A stretch of DNA of 36,854 nt from Pseudovibrio sp. Ad37 (GTDB taxonomy: Bacteria; Pseudomonadota; Alphaproteobacteria; Rhizobiales; Stappiaceae): contig NZ_LMCF01000094.1 of the NCBI RefSeq assembly GCF_001623075.1, forward strand, positions 1 to 36,854. The letters run 5' to 3'. A program made the translations under genes and the position numbers. The notes beneath the pieces are model-generated. The model was not told where the DNA came from. It did no database searches and saw nothing but the letters and a program-made list of their open reading frames with translations. Numbering within the stretch: the first letter of the stretch is position 1; every line of letters starts with the position of its first letter. Shown piece by piece: positions 15,143-24,523 of this stretch.

Positions 15143-17704
15143 TTAGCTTCGAGGCTTCAGGTTTTCCGGGTCGTAGAGCGGCGCATATCCCACTCCGGCG
15201 ACTTCAACCGGATAGATTTCATCGAAGTAAGACACCTCCAGCTGTCGCCCTTCCTCGCAGTATTCCTGCGGCAGATAGGCGAGGGCGATGTTTTTGCCGA
15301 TGCTCGGTCCATAAGCAATGGATGTTGTATAAGACCGCCGCCCCAGATCATCCACCAGTGTCTCACCCGTATCCGGATGCATCACGGGCAGGTTGCCGAC
15401 TGGATAGCGCGCGACGCCGTCTTTATCGGTGTTGTCTGTCATCACCAGTGTACACAACATGGCAGGTTGGGCCTCACGAGCGCGATACTCCGCGTGCTTA
15501 TCTTTACCGCGGAAGTCAGCCGCTTTCACCTTAGGCCGGGATAGGTCGGCTTCAAAAAGGTTGTACTGCGTGTGCAGGTCAGCATTTTGCAGGCGTAATG
15601 ACTTTTCCAGGCGCCGCGAGTTTGCATAGGTCTCGACACCCACGGCAATCACGCCAATCTCGCGCAAAGCATCCCAGACAGCCAAACCATCCTCATAGCG
15701 CATATGCAGCTCCCACCCTTGCTCACCCACATAAGAGATGCGGAAAGCAGAGACGGTTTTGCCAGCAATGGTGATCTCGCGAATAGCTGCAAACGGGAAG
15801 TTTTCTGGTGTAAGGGCGTCAGGGTCCTCAACGACCTTCTGCAGGTTTTCACGAGCGTTTGGCCCCCAGATACCAATGGTCGTGTAATCCTCACTCACAT
15901 CTGTGATGGAAACGTCCCAGCCATTATCATCAGCTACACGCTGCATGTAGACGAGATCTCGTGGCCCAGCATCTGCGCCGTTCACCAACCGGCAGCGGTC
16001 TTCCATACGGAACACTGTGAAGTCGGCCCGCACATGGCCATCATCATCCAGCATATGCGTGTAAATGCCTTTGCCAATATTCTTGTCACCGCCGATTTTA
16101 GCTGCGCACAGCCATTCCATCAGGTTAACGTGATCTGGACCCGAAATGTCAGTCATGTGAAAATGGGAGAGATTGATAATGCCGCAATCCTCGCTCATCT
16201 CCAGATGTTCAGCATTGGAAACACGCCAGAAATGGCGCTTGTCCCATTCGTTCTCACGCTCAGGCACACGGTTGCCATGCTTGTTCAGCAAGTGCTCATT
16301 GGCGGCATAGCCATGGGCACGTTCCCAACCTCCAAGCTCCATGAAGTAGCCACCAAGCTCAACTTCTCGCTCATAAAACGGCGAGCGCCGGATGCCACGA
16401 GCATTGGCGAAAGGTTCACGGGGATGAACAGGCGGATTGTAGATCTTCTTCGCGGTCTCCCAGCACCGGTCATGGATGTACTGCTCTTTGAGCTGGAACT
16501 CGTTGAAGCGGGAAAAATCTACTGAGTTATGGTCCACATGGGTTTTGCCATAGGTCATCCAGTCAGCAATCAACTTGCCCATGCCAGGACCGTCTTTAAT
16601 CCAGATGCCGACAGCATACCAAAGCCCGCGCAGCTTCCGGCTTTCTCCCATGGATGGGCCACCATCAACGGAGGCTTGTAAAAGCCCGTTGAAGGAATGG
16701 CTTTCATTGAACCCGAGCTCAGCCAGTACCGGCGTCAATTCCATCGCCTTTTCCAGCGGCTCAATCACATCCTCAAGCACCAGATCTCGCTGGGAGGGAG
16801 ACAGACGAGCCTGCTCTTTTTCCAAAATGTCACGCGGATGCACAAGGCGAGGGTTTTCCTCGTAATAGTAGCCCCATTCAATCTGACCGCCTTCAGTACT
16901 CTTCGGATCACCCGTATCACGCATGTAGGCAGAGTTACCCTGATCGCGCAGCAAAGGCATGCCGATCTCAGCACCTGTGCCTTCAAACTCATTGTAAGGA
17001 CCGAAGAAAGTGAGAGGATGGTCCACTGGCATGACAGGCAAATCCTCGCCAGCCATCTCCGCAATAAGGCGCCCCCAAAGGCCAGCGCATACGACAACAT
17101 GCTCAGCATGGATGGTCCCGCGCTCTGTCTTCACCCCCGTGATACGGCCATTATCTGTGATGAGCTCCAGCGCCGATGTGTTGGCAAAGATCTTGAGCTT
17201 CCCGGTCGCTTCACCCTGATCAATAAGCTTGCCAGCAACAGTTTGAGAGCGCGGAACAACAAGGCCGGCATCAGGATCCCACAAAGCTCCCTGGATTTGA
17301 TCTTCTTCCAAAAGCGGAAATTTCTCTTTGGCTTCAGCAGCACTGATGATGCTCACATTGGTGCCAAAGGCTTTGCTTGAATCCACCCGGCGCTTGAGCT
17401 CGCCCATGCGCTCATCATCGCCCACGCGAGCAACTTCCAATCCACCAATACGGGCGTAATGGCCCATCTTCTCGTAAAAATCCATGGAGTACATGGTGGT
17501 CCAGCACGTCAAAAGATCGTGGCTGGTGGCATAACAGAAATCCGAGGCGTGAGCTGTTGACCCGATATCTGTCGGAATGCCGGATTTGTCGATGCCGATA
17601 ATGTCGTCCCAGCCATTTTCAATGAGATGATGGATGACGGAAGCTCCAACAATGCCGCCAGCGCCAACAATCACAACTTTCGCTTTGTTAGGAAATGCGG
17701 ACAT
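15143..17704 (-). CDS. Dimethylglycine dehydrogenase-type FAD/GcvT fusion enzyme
   Basis: An 853-residue enzyme of the dimethylglycine/sarcosine dehydrogenase family. The N-terminal FAD-binding DAO domain begins with GAGGIVG (14-20). His52 in GSTAHAS is at the usual site of covalent FAD attachment. A connector (about 380-440) is followed by a GcvT-like folate domain (about 440-830) with GIINLSHFHMTDISGPD and SYVGEQGWELHM. It would demethylate dimethylglycine to sarcosine and pass the methyl group to tetrahydrofolate as methylene-THF. Sarcosine as substrate is possible, but soxBDAG in the same region already covers that step. It lies 71 bases downstream of purU, on the same strand, and ends at a strong shared terminator. 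Electron acceptors (ETF) are not encoded here. Confidence 0.85.
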   Translation of the reverse strand: MSAFPNKAKVVIVGAGGIVGASVIHHLIENGWDDIIGIDKSGIPTDIGSTAHASDFCYATSHDLLTCWTTMYSMDFYEKMGHYARIGGLEVARVGDDERMGELKRRVDSSKAFGTNVSIISAAEAKEKFPLLEEDQIQGALWDPDAGLVVPRSQTVAGKLIDQGEATGKLKIFANTSALELITDNGRITGVKTERGTIHAEHVVVCAGLWGRLIAEMAGEDLPVMPVDHPLTFFGPYNEFEGTGAEIGMPLLRDQGNSAYMRDTGDPKSTEGGQIEWGYYYEENPRLVHPRDILEKEQARLSPSQRDLVLEDVIEPLEKAMELTPVLAELGFNESHSFNGLLQASVDGGPSMGESRKLRGLWYAVGIWIKDGPGMGKLIADWMTYGKTHVDHNSVDFSRFNEFQLKEQYIHDRCWETAKKIYNPPVHPREPFANARGIRRSPFYEREVELGGYFMELGGWERAHGYAANEHLLNKHGNRVPERENEWDKRHFWRVSNAEHLEMSEDCGIINLSHFHMTDISGPDHVNLMEWLCAAKIGGDKNIGKGIYTHMLDDDGHVRADFTVFRMEDRCRLVNGADAGPRDLVYMQRVADDNGWDVSITDVSEDYTTIGIWGPNARENLQKVVEDPDALTPENFPFAAIREITIAGKTVSAFRISYVGEQGWELHMRYEDGLAVWDALREIGVIAVGVETYANSRRLEKSLRLQNADLHTQYNLFEADLSRPKVKAADFRGKDKHAEYRAREAQPAMLCTLVMTDNTDKDGVARYPVGNLPVMHPDTGETLVDDLGRRSYTTSIAYGPSIGKNIALAYLPQEYCEEGRQLEVSYFDEIYPVEVAGVGYAPLYDPENLKPRS

Positions 17705-17775
17705 GTTTTCGATCCTTTACTTCTATGAATTCTCGGTGCGTTCGCAGAGCAGTGTTGGGTGTGGGGAAGTGGCCG

Positions 17776-18633
17776 CTAGGAGGTAAAGACCACCGTGCTG
17801 TTGTTGTTCAGCATGACGCGGCCCTCCAGATGAAATTTGACGGCTCGTGCAAGAACGCGGGATTCAATATCCCGGCCTGCGGCCACAAAATCTTCCGCCG
17901 TCATGCCATGCGTCACCCGTTCGGTTTCCTGCTCAATGATCGGACCTTCATCCAGATCCGGCGTCACATAGTGAGCGGTCGCACCAATCAGCTTCACTCC
18001 GCGATCATGAGCCTGATGATAGGGCTTTGCCCCTTTAAAGCTTGGCAGGAACGAATGGTGGATGTTGATGATCATGCCAAAGAACTTGCTGGACATCTCA
18101 TCGCTCAGCACCTGCATGTAGCGTGCAAGGATAACCAGTTCCGCATTCGTTTTTTCAATAAGATCACTCAGCTTGGCTTCCTGCTCAAGCTTACTCGCCT
18201 TGGTGATAGGCCAGTGATAAAACGGGATACCCTCGTGGTCGGCAACGCCTTGGCTGTCCGCGTGGTTGGACACAATGGCGACAACATCAGCATCAAGCCA
18301 GCCCACTTTGATCTGGTAAAGCAGATGCAGCAGCGCATGGTCAAATCTGGAGACCATGATGATGACCTTGGGGCGACGTGAGAAATCTTCCACCTTCAGC
18401 CGCATTTTGAACCGGTCAACGGCGGGTGACAGGGCCAGCTCAAGCGCCGCTTTGTCGATGTGCTCAGGCACACGCACGGCAACCCGCAGGAAGAACTGGT
18501 TTGTCTTGCGATCACAAAACTGGTTCGCCTCAACAATATTTGCACCGCGAGCAGCCAGGGCTGACGTCACCGTCGAGACAATGCCCGGTTGATCCACACA
18601 GGTGAAGCGAAGGATGAAGGATGTATCACTCAC
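17776..18633 (-). CDS. purU: Formyltetrahydrofolate deformylase
   Basis: An N-terminal ACT domain (about 3-75) with FTCVDQPGIVSTVTSAL precedes the formyl-transferase-fold hydrolase domain (about 88-285). The catalytic segment NIHHSFLPSFKGAKPYHQA and the downstream HYVTPDLDEGPIIEQ carry the Asn, His and Asp of the family. The GTG at 18633 is preferred over a TTG at 18651: GGGAGAG sits upstream of the GTG, and the resulting N-terminus (MSDTSFILRF) matches other PurU proteins. PurU turns 10-formyl-THF into formate and THF. Next to demethylases that load methyl carbons on THF, it would release free folate and send carbon out as formate. It leads the purU-dimethylglycine dehydrogenase unit. Confidence 0.92.
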   Translation of the reverse strand: MSDTSFILRFTCVDQPGIVSTVTSALAARGANIVEANQFCDRKTNQFFLRVAVRVPEHIDKAALELALSPAVDRFKMRLKVEDFSRRPKVIIMVSRFDHALLHLLYQIKVGWLDADVVAIVSNHADSQGVADHEGIPFYHWPITKASKLEQEAKLSDLIEKTNAELVILARYMQVLSDEMSSKFFGMIINIHHSFLPSFKGAKPYHQAHDRGVKLIGATAHYVTPDLDEGPIIEQETERVTHGMTAEDFVAAGRDIESRVLARAVKFHLEGRVMLNNNSTVVFTS

Positions 18634-19106
18634 TAAACAGGTCTCTCCCAATCAAAATCCCAAATGAAACAAAGCGTTTCGCTGAACTCTTTGCGTCTTC
18701 AAACTATCAATTTGGAGAGGTTTTACGTTCATAAATAGGAGATTTGCGTCAGATAGGGATTACCCCTACGACATTTAAATAAGCATCCATCAACACATCA
18801 CGTCTGATCAATTTTTATGCGAGTGCAGATGGAATGCGTAGCCAAGCTGACTCAAATTAAGTATAAATACTGCATGGGCTTAAGCTTGGTCGCCAAAGCC
18901 CATAAATCCGGCCTCCTGCCGCAGGTTAGGAGACTGGGCATGATGACGAAATTCGATAAAGACGCAGGCCAGCATGGTCAGACCAACTGGAAAAATACGC
19001 CGCTGAAGACACGCTAAAACTGACCTGGATTGGATGGGCTCAGGCTGCAGACAGGCAATGTAATCATTGCAGTTTGTCGGTCTGAATATAAAGAGAAGCA
19101 TCTCGT
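18634..19106. promoter_or_regulatory. Divergent upstream region between purU and the first GlxA-type regulator
   Basis: 473 bases without a convincing gene. TTTGCGTC occurs twice, at 18690-18697 and 18743-18750, 53 bases apart (close to five helical turns). The second copy extends to TTTGCGTCAG, a 10-mer also found upstream of gbcA. An inverted repeat ATGGGCTT (18875-18882)/AAGCCCAT (18897-18904) lies nearer the regulator. An open frame at 18817-19017 has no ribosome binding site or protein-like composition and is not called. The motifs are candidate sites for the GlxA-type regulators. Confidence 0.4.
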
Positions 19107-20144
19107 ATGACACAGGCACTATCGCATCCGACCAACGCTTTGCGTAAACCAGTTTCCAAGCAGGAAAAGACCCGTCTTTCTGTTGGGTTTATTCTCGCCA
19201 AACGCTTCACCCTTTGCGCATTTGCCAACTTTGTAGATGTTCTGCGCCTCGCGGCAGATGAGGGTGATCGAAGTCGCCCGATCCTGTGCAATTGGACCGT
19301 CCTGTCAGATACCATGGACCCAATCCCATCCAGCAGCGCCGTTTCCGTTCACCCCAAAGAGCGACTAGGAGATCCGCGACGTTTCAACTACATCGTTGTT
19401 GTGGGCGGTCTCATTGATGAGAGCACGGAGTTCAGCCCGGCCTATCAAAACTTCCTGAAAGAAGCTGCCGCCGCCGGAGTTCCCCTTGTGGGCGTGTGTA
19501 CCGGTGCATTCCTGCTTCATCGGTCCGGGCTGCTGGACGGCTACAAAAGCTGCGTCAGCTGGTTCAGCCATTCTGATTTCAAAGAGCAATTTGATGGCCT
19601 TGATCCGGTGACCGATCAGATTTTCGTCGTTGATCGTGACCGTCTCACCTGCGCAGGCGGTGTAAGTTCTGCCCATCTTGCTGCGTATCTGGTGGACAAA
19701 CATGTAGGCCGCGCACATGCGAATAAAAGCCTGCACATCATGATCATTGATGATGCCCATCAGGCCGAAAAGCCTCAACCCGGCATCCCGCTTGATCTGA
19801 AAACACAAAACCCCATTGTACAGCGTGCCTTGCACATCATGCAGCAAAACATCGACACGCCGATCTCCATTCAGGAAATTGCGCAGCGCATGGGCAAGAG
19901 CAAGCGCCAGATAGAACGATACTTCCGCCTGTCTTTGGAAACATCACCACAGGTCGCATTTCTCAATATTCGGCTGGATTTTGCGCGTCACCTGATCGAG
20001 AAAAGCCAGAAATCTGTTGCGCAAATTGCGGTTGATTGCGGCTTCTGCGATTCATCTCACCTCAGCCGCATGTTCCGCCGCCGGTACGGCTGTACTCCGC
20101 AGGTCTTACGACGCGTCTCTGTGACGGAAGAGAAAGTCGTCTAA
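19107..20144 (+). CDS. GlxA-type AraC-family regulator 1 (betaine catabolism)
   Basis: A 345-residue regulator with an N-terminal DJ-1/PfpI-like (class I amidotransferase) ligand domain (about 25-200) and a C-terminal AraC double helix-turn-helix (about 235-335; ISIQEIAQRMGKSKRQIERYF and VAQIAVDCGFCDSSHLSRMF). The elbow motif VGVCTGAFLLHRSGLLDG carries the family cysteine. GbdR and SouR of Pseudomonas, which sense glycine betaine/dimethylglycine and sarcosine, have this architecture. The ATG is preceded by AGAGAAG. It is divergent from purU-dimethylglycine dehydrogenase and convergent with the BCCT gene, so activation of the betaine genes is likely. It is paralogous to the regulator at 30287. 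Confidence 0.88.
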   Translation: MTQALSHPTNALRKPVSKQEKTRLSVGFILAKRFTLCAFANFVDVLRLAADEGDRSRPILCNWTVLSDTMDPIPSSSAVSVHPKERLGDPRRFNYIVVVGGLIDESTEFSPAYQNFLKEAAAAGVPLVGVCTGAFLLHRSGLLDGYKSCVSWFSHSDFKEQFDGLDPVTDQIFVVDRDRLTCAGGVSSAHLAAYLVDKHVGRAHANKSLHIMIIDDAHQAEKPQPGIPLDLKTQNPIVQRALHIMQQNIDTPISIQEIAQRMGKSKRQIERYFRLSLETSPQVAFLNIRLDFARHLIEKSQKSVAQIAVDCGFCDSSHLSRMFRRRYGCTPQVLRRVSVTEEKVV

Positions 20145-20148
20145 AAAA

Positions 20149-20180
20149 ATGCCGCCGAACCTGAAAGGTCGCGGCGGCAT
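20149..20180 (-). terminator. Intrinsic terminator of the gbcAB-BCCT unit
   Basis: ATGCCGCCG (20149-20157) pairs with CGGCGGCAT (20172-20180), and ACCT/AGGT inside lengthens the stem. On the minus strand it is followed directly by a T run (complement of the A run at 20143-20149). It abuts the stop codon of the plus-strand regulator, and an A/T-rich right flank lets it act for both convergent genes. Confidence 0.8.
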
Positions 20181-20212
20181 TAAAAGTTAAGAGGCTAAGT
20201 TATCTCGATAAC

Positions 20213-21859
20213 CTAGCGCGGCTCGCTTGCAAGTCCTCTCCAAATCGCAACACACATGATAAGCAAGACGATTGTGAAAGGCAGTCCGGTGGAGATCACC
20301 ATGGATTGCAAAGACTTCAGTCCGCCTGCAGAAAGCAGCAACACAATCGCAATCAGGCCTTCAAACAGACACCAGAACACACGCTGAGGAACCGGCGCAT
20401 CCACTTTGCCGCCTGCAGCAATAGTATCAATCACCAAAGAACCTGAATCGGAAGAGGTGACAAAGAAGACGATCACAAGCACGATACCGACAAAGCTTGT
20501 GATTGTTGCCCATGGCATAGCTTCCAGCATTGTGAACAGCTGAACTGGTAACGCAGCTTGCTGAACAGCAGTGTAGCCATCATTGACGATCTGGTTGATC
20601 GCAGCACCACCAAAGATGGACATCCAAAGCACGCATACCAATGATGGAATGAGCAGAACGCTAATCAGGAACTCACGAACAGTACGACCACGGCTGACAC
20701 GCGCGATGAACATGCCCACGAAAGGTGACCAGGAAATCCACCAAGCCCAGTAGAAGGACGTCCAACCCTGCATGAAGTTGACATCTTCACGACCAACCGG
20801 GCTGGAAAGTGCAGGAAGATACTGCAAATAAGCGCCGAGGAAGTTCAGAGCATCTGGCAGCAAGATCAGGCCAGGACCCGCAATAACAACAAAGAGCACC
20901 AGCAGAGCAGCCAGTCCCATGTTGATTTCGGAAAGCAGCTTCACACCCGCTTCAAGACCGCGCACAACGGAGACGAGCGCAATCGCAGTGATTGCAGCAA
21001 TCAGTATGACCTGCCATGTACTGTCAATTGGCATGCCAAACAGCTTGTTGAGGCCGGAGTTCGCCTGAACAGCGCCCAGACCAAGAGATGTGGCGAGACC
21101 AAACAGGGTTGCGAAAACGGCAAGAATATCGATGATATGTCCCGGCCAACCCCAAACACGTTCGCCGAAAATCGGATAAAAAGCAGAGCGGATTGTCAGC
21201 GGCAAGCCTCTGTTGTAGCTGAAGAACGCAAGGCTCAATCCAACAACAGCATAAATCGCCCATGGGTGTAGACCCCAGTGGAAGATAGAGGCAGCCATAC
21301 CCAGACGGATCGCTTCTTCCTGTGTGGCAGCTGCACCAAGCGGCGCCCAATCGGTTCGCACACCATCAGCACCAACAGTTGTGCCACCCAGTGAGGAGGC
21401 GAAGTGGCTGATCGGTTCAGAAACACCGTAGAACATCAACCCGATGCCCATACCAGCTGCAAACAGCATGGAGAACCAGCTCAGATAGCTGAAGTCCGGC
21501 GTAGCTTCCTTGCCACCAAGGCGCACTTTGCCGTAAGGGCTCACCACGATTACAAGGCAGAGGATAACAAAAATGTCGGCAGCGCCAATAAAGAACCAGT
21601 CAAAGCTCTTCGTGACAGTAGAAAAGAGCGTGCTGAAAACGGAGTTTGCTTGCTCTGGCAAAAATAAGGTGTAGGCAACAAATACAACAACAGCTAAAGC
21701 TGAAATAGCGAATACTGGATTGTGAATGTCAAACCCAATGGGTCCAAATTTCCCTTCAATGTTATCTTGGCCAAGACTGTAATCCGAGTCTGCCATGTCG
21801 TCCGATGGACTATCCATAATATCCGCCGGAGGCCGGTCGGAATTTCGTAAATCAGTCAT
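20213..21859 (-). CDS. BCCT-family betaine/choline/carnitine transporter
   Basis: A 548-residue membrane protein with about 12 membrane segments and the family hallmarks: GMGIGLMFYGVSEP (136-149), which contributes to sodium and substrate sites, and the Trp-rich signature around 369-393 (FYWAWWISWSPFVGMF then IARVSRGRT). The hydrophilic, acidic N-terminus (about 1-40) is typical of the family. GGAGAAG precedes the ATG. It follows gbcB by 133 bases on the same strand and ends at a strong terminator, so gbcA-gbcB-BCCT is probably one unit. Glycine betaine import by sodium symport is the obvious role. Choline or dimethylglycine are alternatives. Confidence 0.9.
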   Translation of the reverse strand: MTDLRNSDRPPADIMDSPSDDMADSDYSLGQDNIEGKFGPIGFDIHNPVFAISALAVVVFVAYTLFLPEQANSVFSTLFSTVTKSFDWFFIGAADIFVILCLVIVVSPYGKVRLGGKEATPDFSYLSWFSMLFAAGMGIGLMFYGVSEPISHFASSLGGTTVGADGVRTDWAPLGAAATQEEAIRLGMAASIFHWGLHPWAIYAVVGLSLAFFSYNRGLPLTIRSAFYPIFGERVWGWPGHIIDILAVFATLFGLATSLGLGAVQANSGLNKLFGMPIDSTWQVILIAAITAIALVSVVRGLEAGVKLLSEINMGLAALLVLFVVIAGPGLILLPDALNFLGAYLQYLPALSSPVGREDVNFMQGWTSFYWAWWISWSPFVGMFIARVSRGRTVREFLISVLLIPSLVCVLWMSIFGGAAINQIVNDGYTAVQQAALPVQLFTMLEAMPWATITSFVGIVLVIVFFVTSSDSGSLVIDTIAAGGKVDAPVPQRVFWCLFEGLIAIVLLLSAGGLKSLQSMVISTGLPFTIVLLIMCVAIWRGLASEPR

Positions 21860-21992
21860 GAAGCTTCTCCTGTGTTGGACCGTTTATCTTGTGGTCAGGA
21901 GAGATCCTTGGGCTGGACCCTTCTTATCGTTCTTATTGATTTAGATACACTTTTTTCTTGTCACTTATCAATGGATGGGGGAGTGCCAAACA

Positions 21993-23123
21993 CTAAAGGT
22001 CCACTTCAATGTCTGACAAAGGTGTTGTGCAGCAAATCAGGATTTTACCCTGATCAATTTCTCGTTTTCGAATGCCTCCGCCATGTTGCATGTCGGTTTC
22101 ACCCGAAACCAGTTGAGATTTGCATGTACCACAAATACCGCGTTGGCAGGATGCCATCGGCAAAATACCGGCTTCACGCGCAGCAGAAAGAATTGTCATG
22201 CCCGGCCCACACTCAACCACGTGTCCGGTCTTGGTAAAGGTGACCCGATAGGTTTGGTCACTGATTTCCGGCGCAGAAACCTGATCCTCAAAGGTACCAG
22301 CTGTCTCAGCTCCAAAGTCAAAGCTTTCTTCATGGTAGTTAGCCATGTCGAAGCCTGCTTCCTGCAGCATGTTTTGCACGCCTTCCATGAAACGGGCAGG
22401 GCCGCAACATAGAATTTTCCTGTCTTTAAAGTCTGGCGACATGAGAGACAGCATCTGAAGGCTCAAACGCCCTTCAAACCCGCTCCAGCTGTTATATCCA
22501 GATGTGGTGCTGCACGTAAAAGAAAGCTTGAAAGCGGGATTTTGTGCAGCCAGCAATTCCAGTTCATGTCTGAAGATGATATCTGCAGGTGTGCGTGCAG
22601 CATGAATAAAATGTAGATCTGTCGGCTCTGCAAGATCGCAGGCCGTGCGGGTCATTGACATCATGGGTGTGATGCCACTGCCTGCTGAAATGAATAACAG
22701 CTTCTCTTCCTGCGTGGCATCAGTGGTGAACTCACCAGCAGGGCCAGAGACATTCACTTCCTTACCCGGCAGCATGTTGTCCAAAAGCCAGTTGGAGCCT
22801 GGACCACCTGGCACTCGTTTGACCGTGATCTCAACACGATAGGGCCGCGCAGCAGAAGCGGATATTGTGTAACTGCGCATAATCATGCCTTCGACCGGAA
22901 GCTCGAAGGTCATGTGCTGGCCGGGATAGAACCTGAAAACCCGAGGCTCACGCGCAGAAAACAGGAACGTCTTTACATCATGCGTTTCCTGCCGCACTTG
23001 TCGGCAGACCAGAACATCATCCACCTCCGGATCCCACATGGGGATCCGGGTCGCTTCGGTGAAGTGTTCTTCATCGTAGTCCGTGACGGTTTTCAGATCA
23101 TCAAAAGTTACGTTCTGAGTCAT
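21993..23123 (-). CDS. gbcB: Glycine betaine demethylase, reductase component
   Basis: A 376-residue flavin/iron-sulfur reductase. It has an FAD-binding barrel (about 25-125, with MRSYTISASA), an NAD-binding domain (about 130-240, with ISAGSGITPMMSM) and a C-terminal plant-type 2Fe-2S ferredoxin domain. The cluster cysteines are Cys326, Cys331, Cys334 and Cys364 or Cys365 (CQRGICGTC, then ILICC). It passes electrons from NAD(P)H to the Rieske oxygenase GbcA. Its ATG overlaps the gbcA stop (ATGA), so the partners are translationally coupled. Hybrid reductases of this layout serve several Rieske oxygenases; the surrounding genes point to betaine. Confidence 0.9.
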   Translation of the reverse strand: MTQNVTFDDLKTVTDYDEEHFTEATRIPMWDPEVDDVLVCRQVRQETHDVKTFLFSAREPRVFRFYPGQHMTFELPVEGMIMRSYTISASAARPYRVEITVKRVPGGPGSNWLLDNMLPGKEVNVSGPAGEFTTDATQEEKLLFISAGSGITPMMSMTRTACDLAEPTDLHFIHAARTPADIIFRHELELLAAQNPAFKLSFTCSTTSGYNSWSGFEGRLSLQMLSLMSPDFKDRKILCCGPARFMEGVQNMLQEAGFDMANYHEESFDFGAETAGTFEDQVSAPEISDQTYRVTFTKTGHVVECGPGMTILSAAREAGILPMASCQRGICGTCKSQLVSGETDMQHGGGIRKREIDQGKILICCTTPLSDIEVDL

Positions 23124-24394
23124 GCATCCGCCATTTCAACATCACCGGCAGGCATGTGCGCTTTGTGGCGTTCAATATACCAGTCACAAAGTGCTTCCAC
23201 ATGAGGCTCTGTGTATTCCGAGTATGGGCCTTGCTCATAAGCAGGGTCCTCACTGCCAAGCTGTGCCAGGCGCACCAGATCTGCATCCTGCTGGTTGGTC
23301 ATCATCCAGACCTGCTTCAGGTTGTCGAGGTTGTAATCCTCTCCCTCAATCGCATCCTTGTGCACCAGCCACGTGGTCCGCACGAGTGTACGATCCGGCG
23401 ACAATGGGAAAGCAGCAAAGGTCACAATGTGGTCACTCATGAAATGGTGCCAGGAGTTGGGATTATGCCAGAAGCTCAAGCCACCAAGCTTGGCGTCCTT
23501 GAAGTTTCCAAGCAGCTTCTTGCTGGCGATCTTGGTGTCCAGAGTATGGGACTCGCCTTCGCCCATCAAAGGCAGGCGAATACAACGGAAGCTGGTGGCG
23601 TTGGCCAGCTTGTCCACCTCGGCAGAAGGCAAGCCAGCGGCCTCCCAGCGCTTGTGTTCGCTTTCAAGCAGGGACAGGTATTTGTTAACATCCGCAGTTC
23701 GCCGCTCATCCATTTCATCAGGTGAAAAGCCAAAGCCAAACTCGGAGAGTGGAACAGTAAGCTGCGGATGAGTGCCTTCGCAGTGATAACACTCACGGTT
23801 GTTCTCAAGCGTCAGCTTCCAATTGCCTTCTTCAACCAGATCAGCCGTGTAGGCCACCTTACAGTTGGCGATATCATGAGGCGCAATATAGGTCTCCATG
23901 ATCTGCGCCATCTCTTCAATGTCTTCTGGAGGGTTCTCCGCAAGGCAAATGAAGATGAGACCTGCAATTGAGCGCACATGAACGGTCTTCAGGCCATGAC
24001 AGGTCTTGTCGAAGTCCTTACCCATATGCTCGGCCAGAATGAGTTCGCCATCCTCATTATATGTCCACCCATGATAGCGGCAAACAATATTGCCGATTGT
24101 GGCCTCAGGCTCATCAATGAGCTTCGCACCACGATGCCGGCAGATGTTGTGAAAGCCGCGGATGTACATGTCATCGCCGCGCAAAAGCAGGACGGATGTC
24201 TTGCCGATTTCAACGGTAATGCAATCGCCCGGTTCCGGAAGCTGAGGTTCAACAGCTACGAAAATCCAGTGTTTGCGAAAGAAGACCTCCATGTCCAGAT
24301 CAAGAATGTCGGGAGCACTATAGAAGGGGGCGTTGAGGCTTTTGCCCTTTTCGCGGTGAGCTATAAGATCTTGAATGTAAGACGGAACGCTCAT
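23120..24394 (-). CDS. gbcA: Glycine betaine demethylase, Rieske oxygenase component
   Basis: The ATG at 24394 (MSVPSYIQDL) is chosen over an upstream in-frame start at 24502, whose extra 36 residues are unlike the family; the product is 424 residues. A Rieske domain has Cys85-x-His87 and Cys105-x2-His108 (CRHRGAKL, CRYHGW). The catalytic domain carries the mononuclear iron site around ENNRECYHCEGTHPQL. The enzyme hydroxylates an N-methyl group of glycine betaine, giving dimethylglycine and formaldehyde. Similar Rieske enzymes act on carnitine, stachydrine or choline-like amines, but the presence of BCCT, dimethylglycine dehydrogenase and sarcosine oxidase genes around it supports betaine. 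It heads the gbcA-gbcB-BCCT unit. Confidence 0.9.
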   Translation of the reverse strand: MSVPSYIQDLIAHREKGKSLNAPFYSAPDILDLDMEVFFRKHWIFVAVEPQLPEPGDCITVEIGKTSVLLLRGDDMYIRGFHNICRHRGAKLIDEPEATIGNIVCRYHGWTYNEDGELILAEHMGKDFDKTCHGLKTVHVRSIAGLIFICLAENPPEDIEEMAQIMETYIAPHDIANCKVAYTADLVEEGNWKLTLENNRECYHCEGTHPQLTVPLSEFGFGFSPDEMDERRTADVNKYLSLLESEHKRWEAAGLPSAEVDKLANATSFRCIRLPLMGEGESHTLDTKIASKKLLGNFKDAKLGGLSFWHNPNSWHHFMSDHIVTFAAFPLSPDRTLVRTTWLVHKDAIEGEDYNLDNLKQVWMMTNQQDADLVRLAQLGSEDPAYEQGPYSEYTEPHVEALCDWYIERHKAHMPAGDVEMADA

Positions 24395-24500
24395 GTTCAG
24401 ATACCTCGGCTTAAAATGATGCCTGGGAAGTTGACCGGTGCAGGTTGCTGAGATGATCAGGTGTCTGGCCTGATCGTGAAGAACAAGTCGATAGAACGTC

Positions 24501-24523
24501 AATCACTTCAGTATGAAGTGATT
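24501..24523. promoter_or_regulatory. Perfect 10-bp inverted repeat upstream of gbcA
   Basis: AATCACTTCA (24501-24510), a GTA spacer, and the exact reverse complement (24514-24523) form a tight dyad about 107 bases before the gbcA start. The short spacer suits either a dimeric repressor or activator site or a very stable small hairpin in a leader RNA. There is no U-run, so a terminator is unlikely. Confidence 0.5.

Noticed and set aside
15058-15534. Plus-strand open frame of 158 codons
   Set aside because: It begins in the terminator hairpin and runs antisense through the end of the dimethylglycine dehydrogenase gene; composition is Arg/Pro/His-rich as expected of a shadow frame.
18817-19017. 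66-codon frame upstream of the first GlxA-type regulator
   Set aside because: No ribosome binding site, no protein-like pattern, and it spans an inverted repeat in a regulatory region.
18634-19106. Possible glycine riboswitch near the betaine genes
   Set aside because: I looked for the GGAGAG / CACCGAAGGGGCAA-type core here and in the gbcA and sox upstream regions and did not find it.
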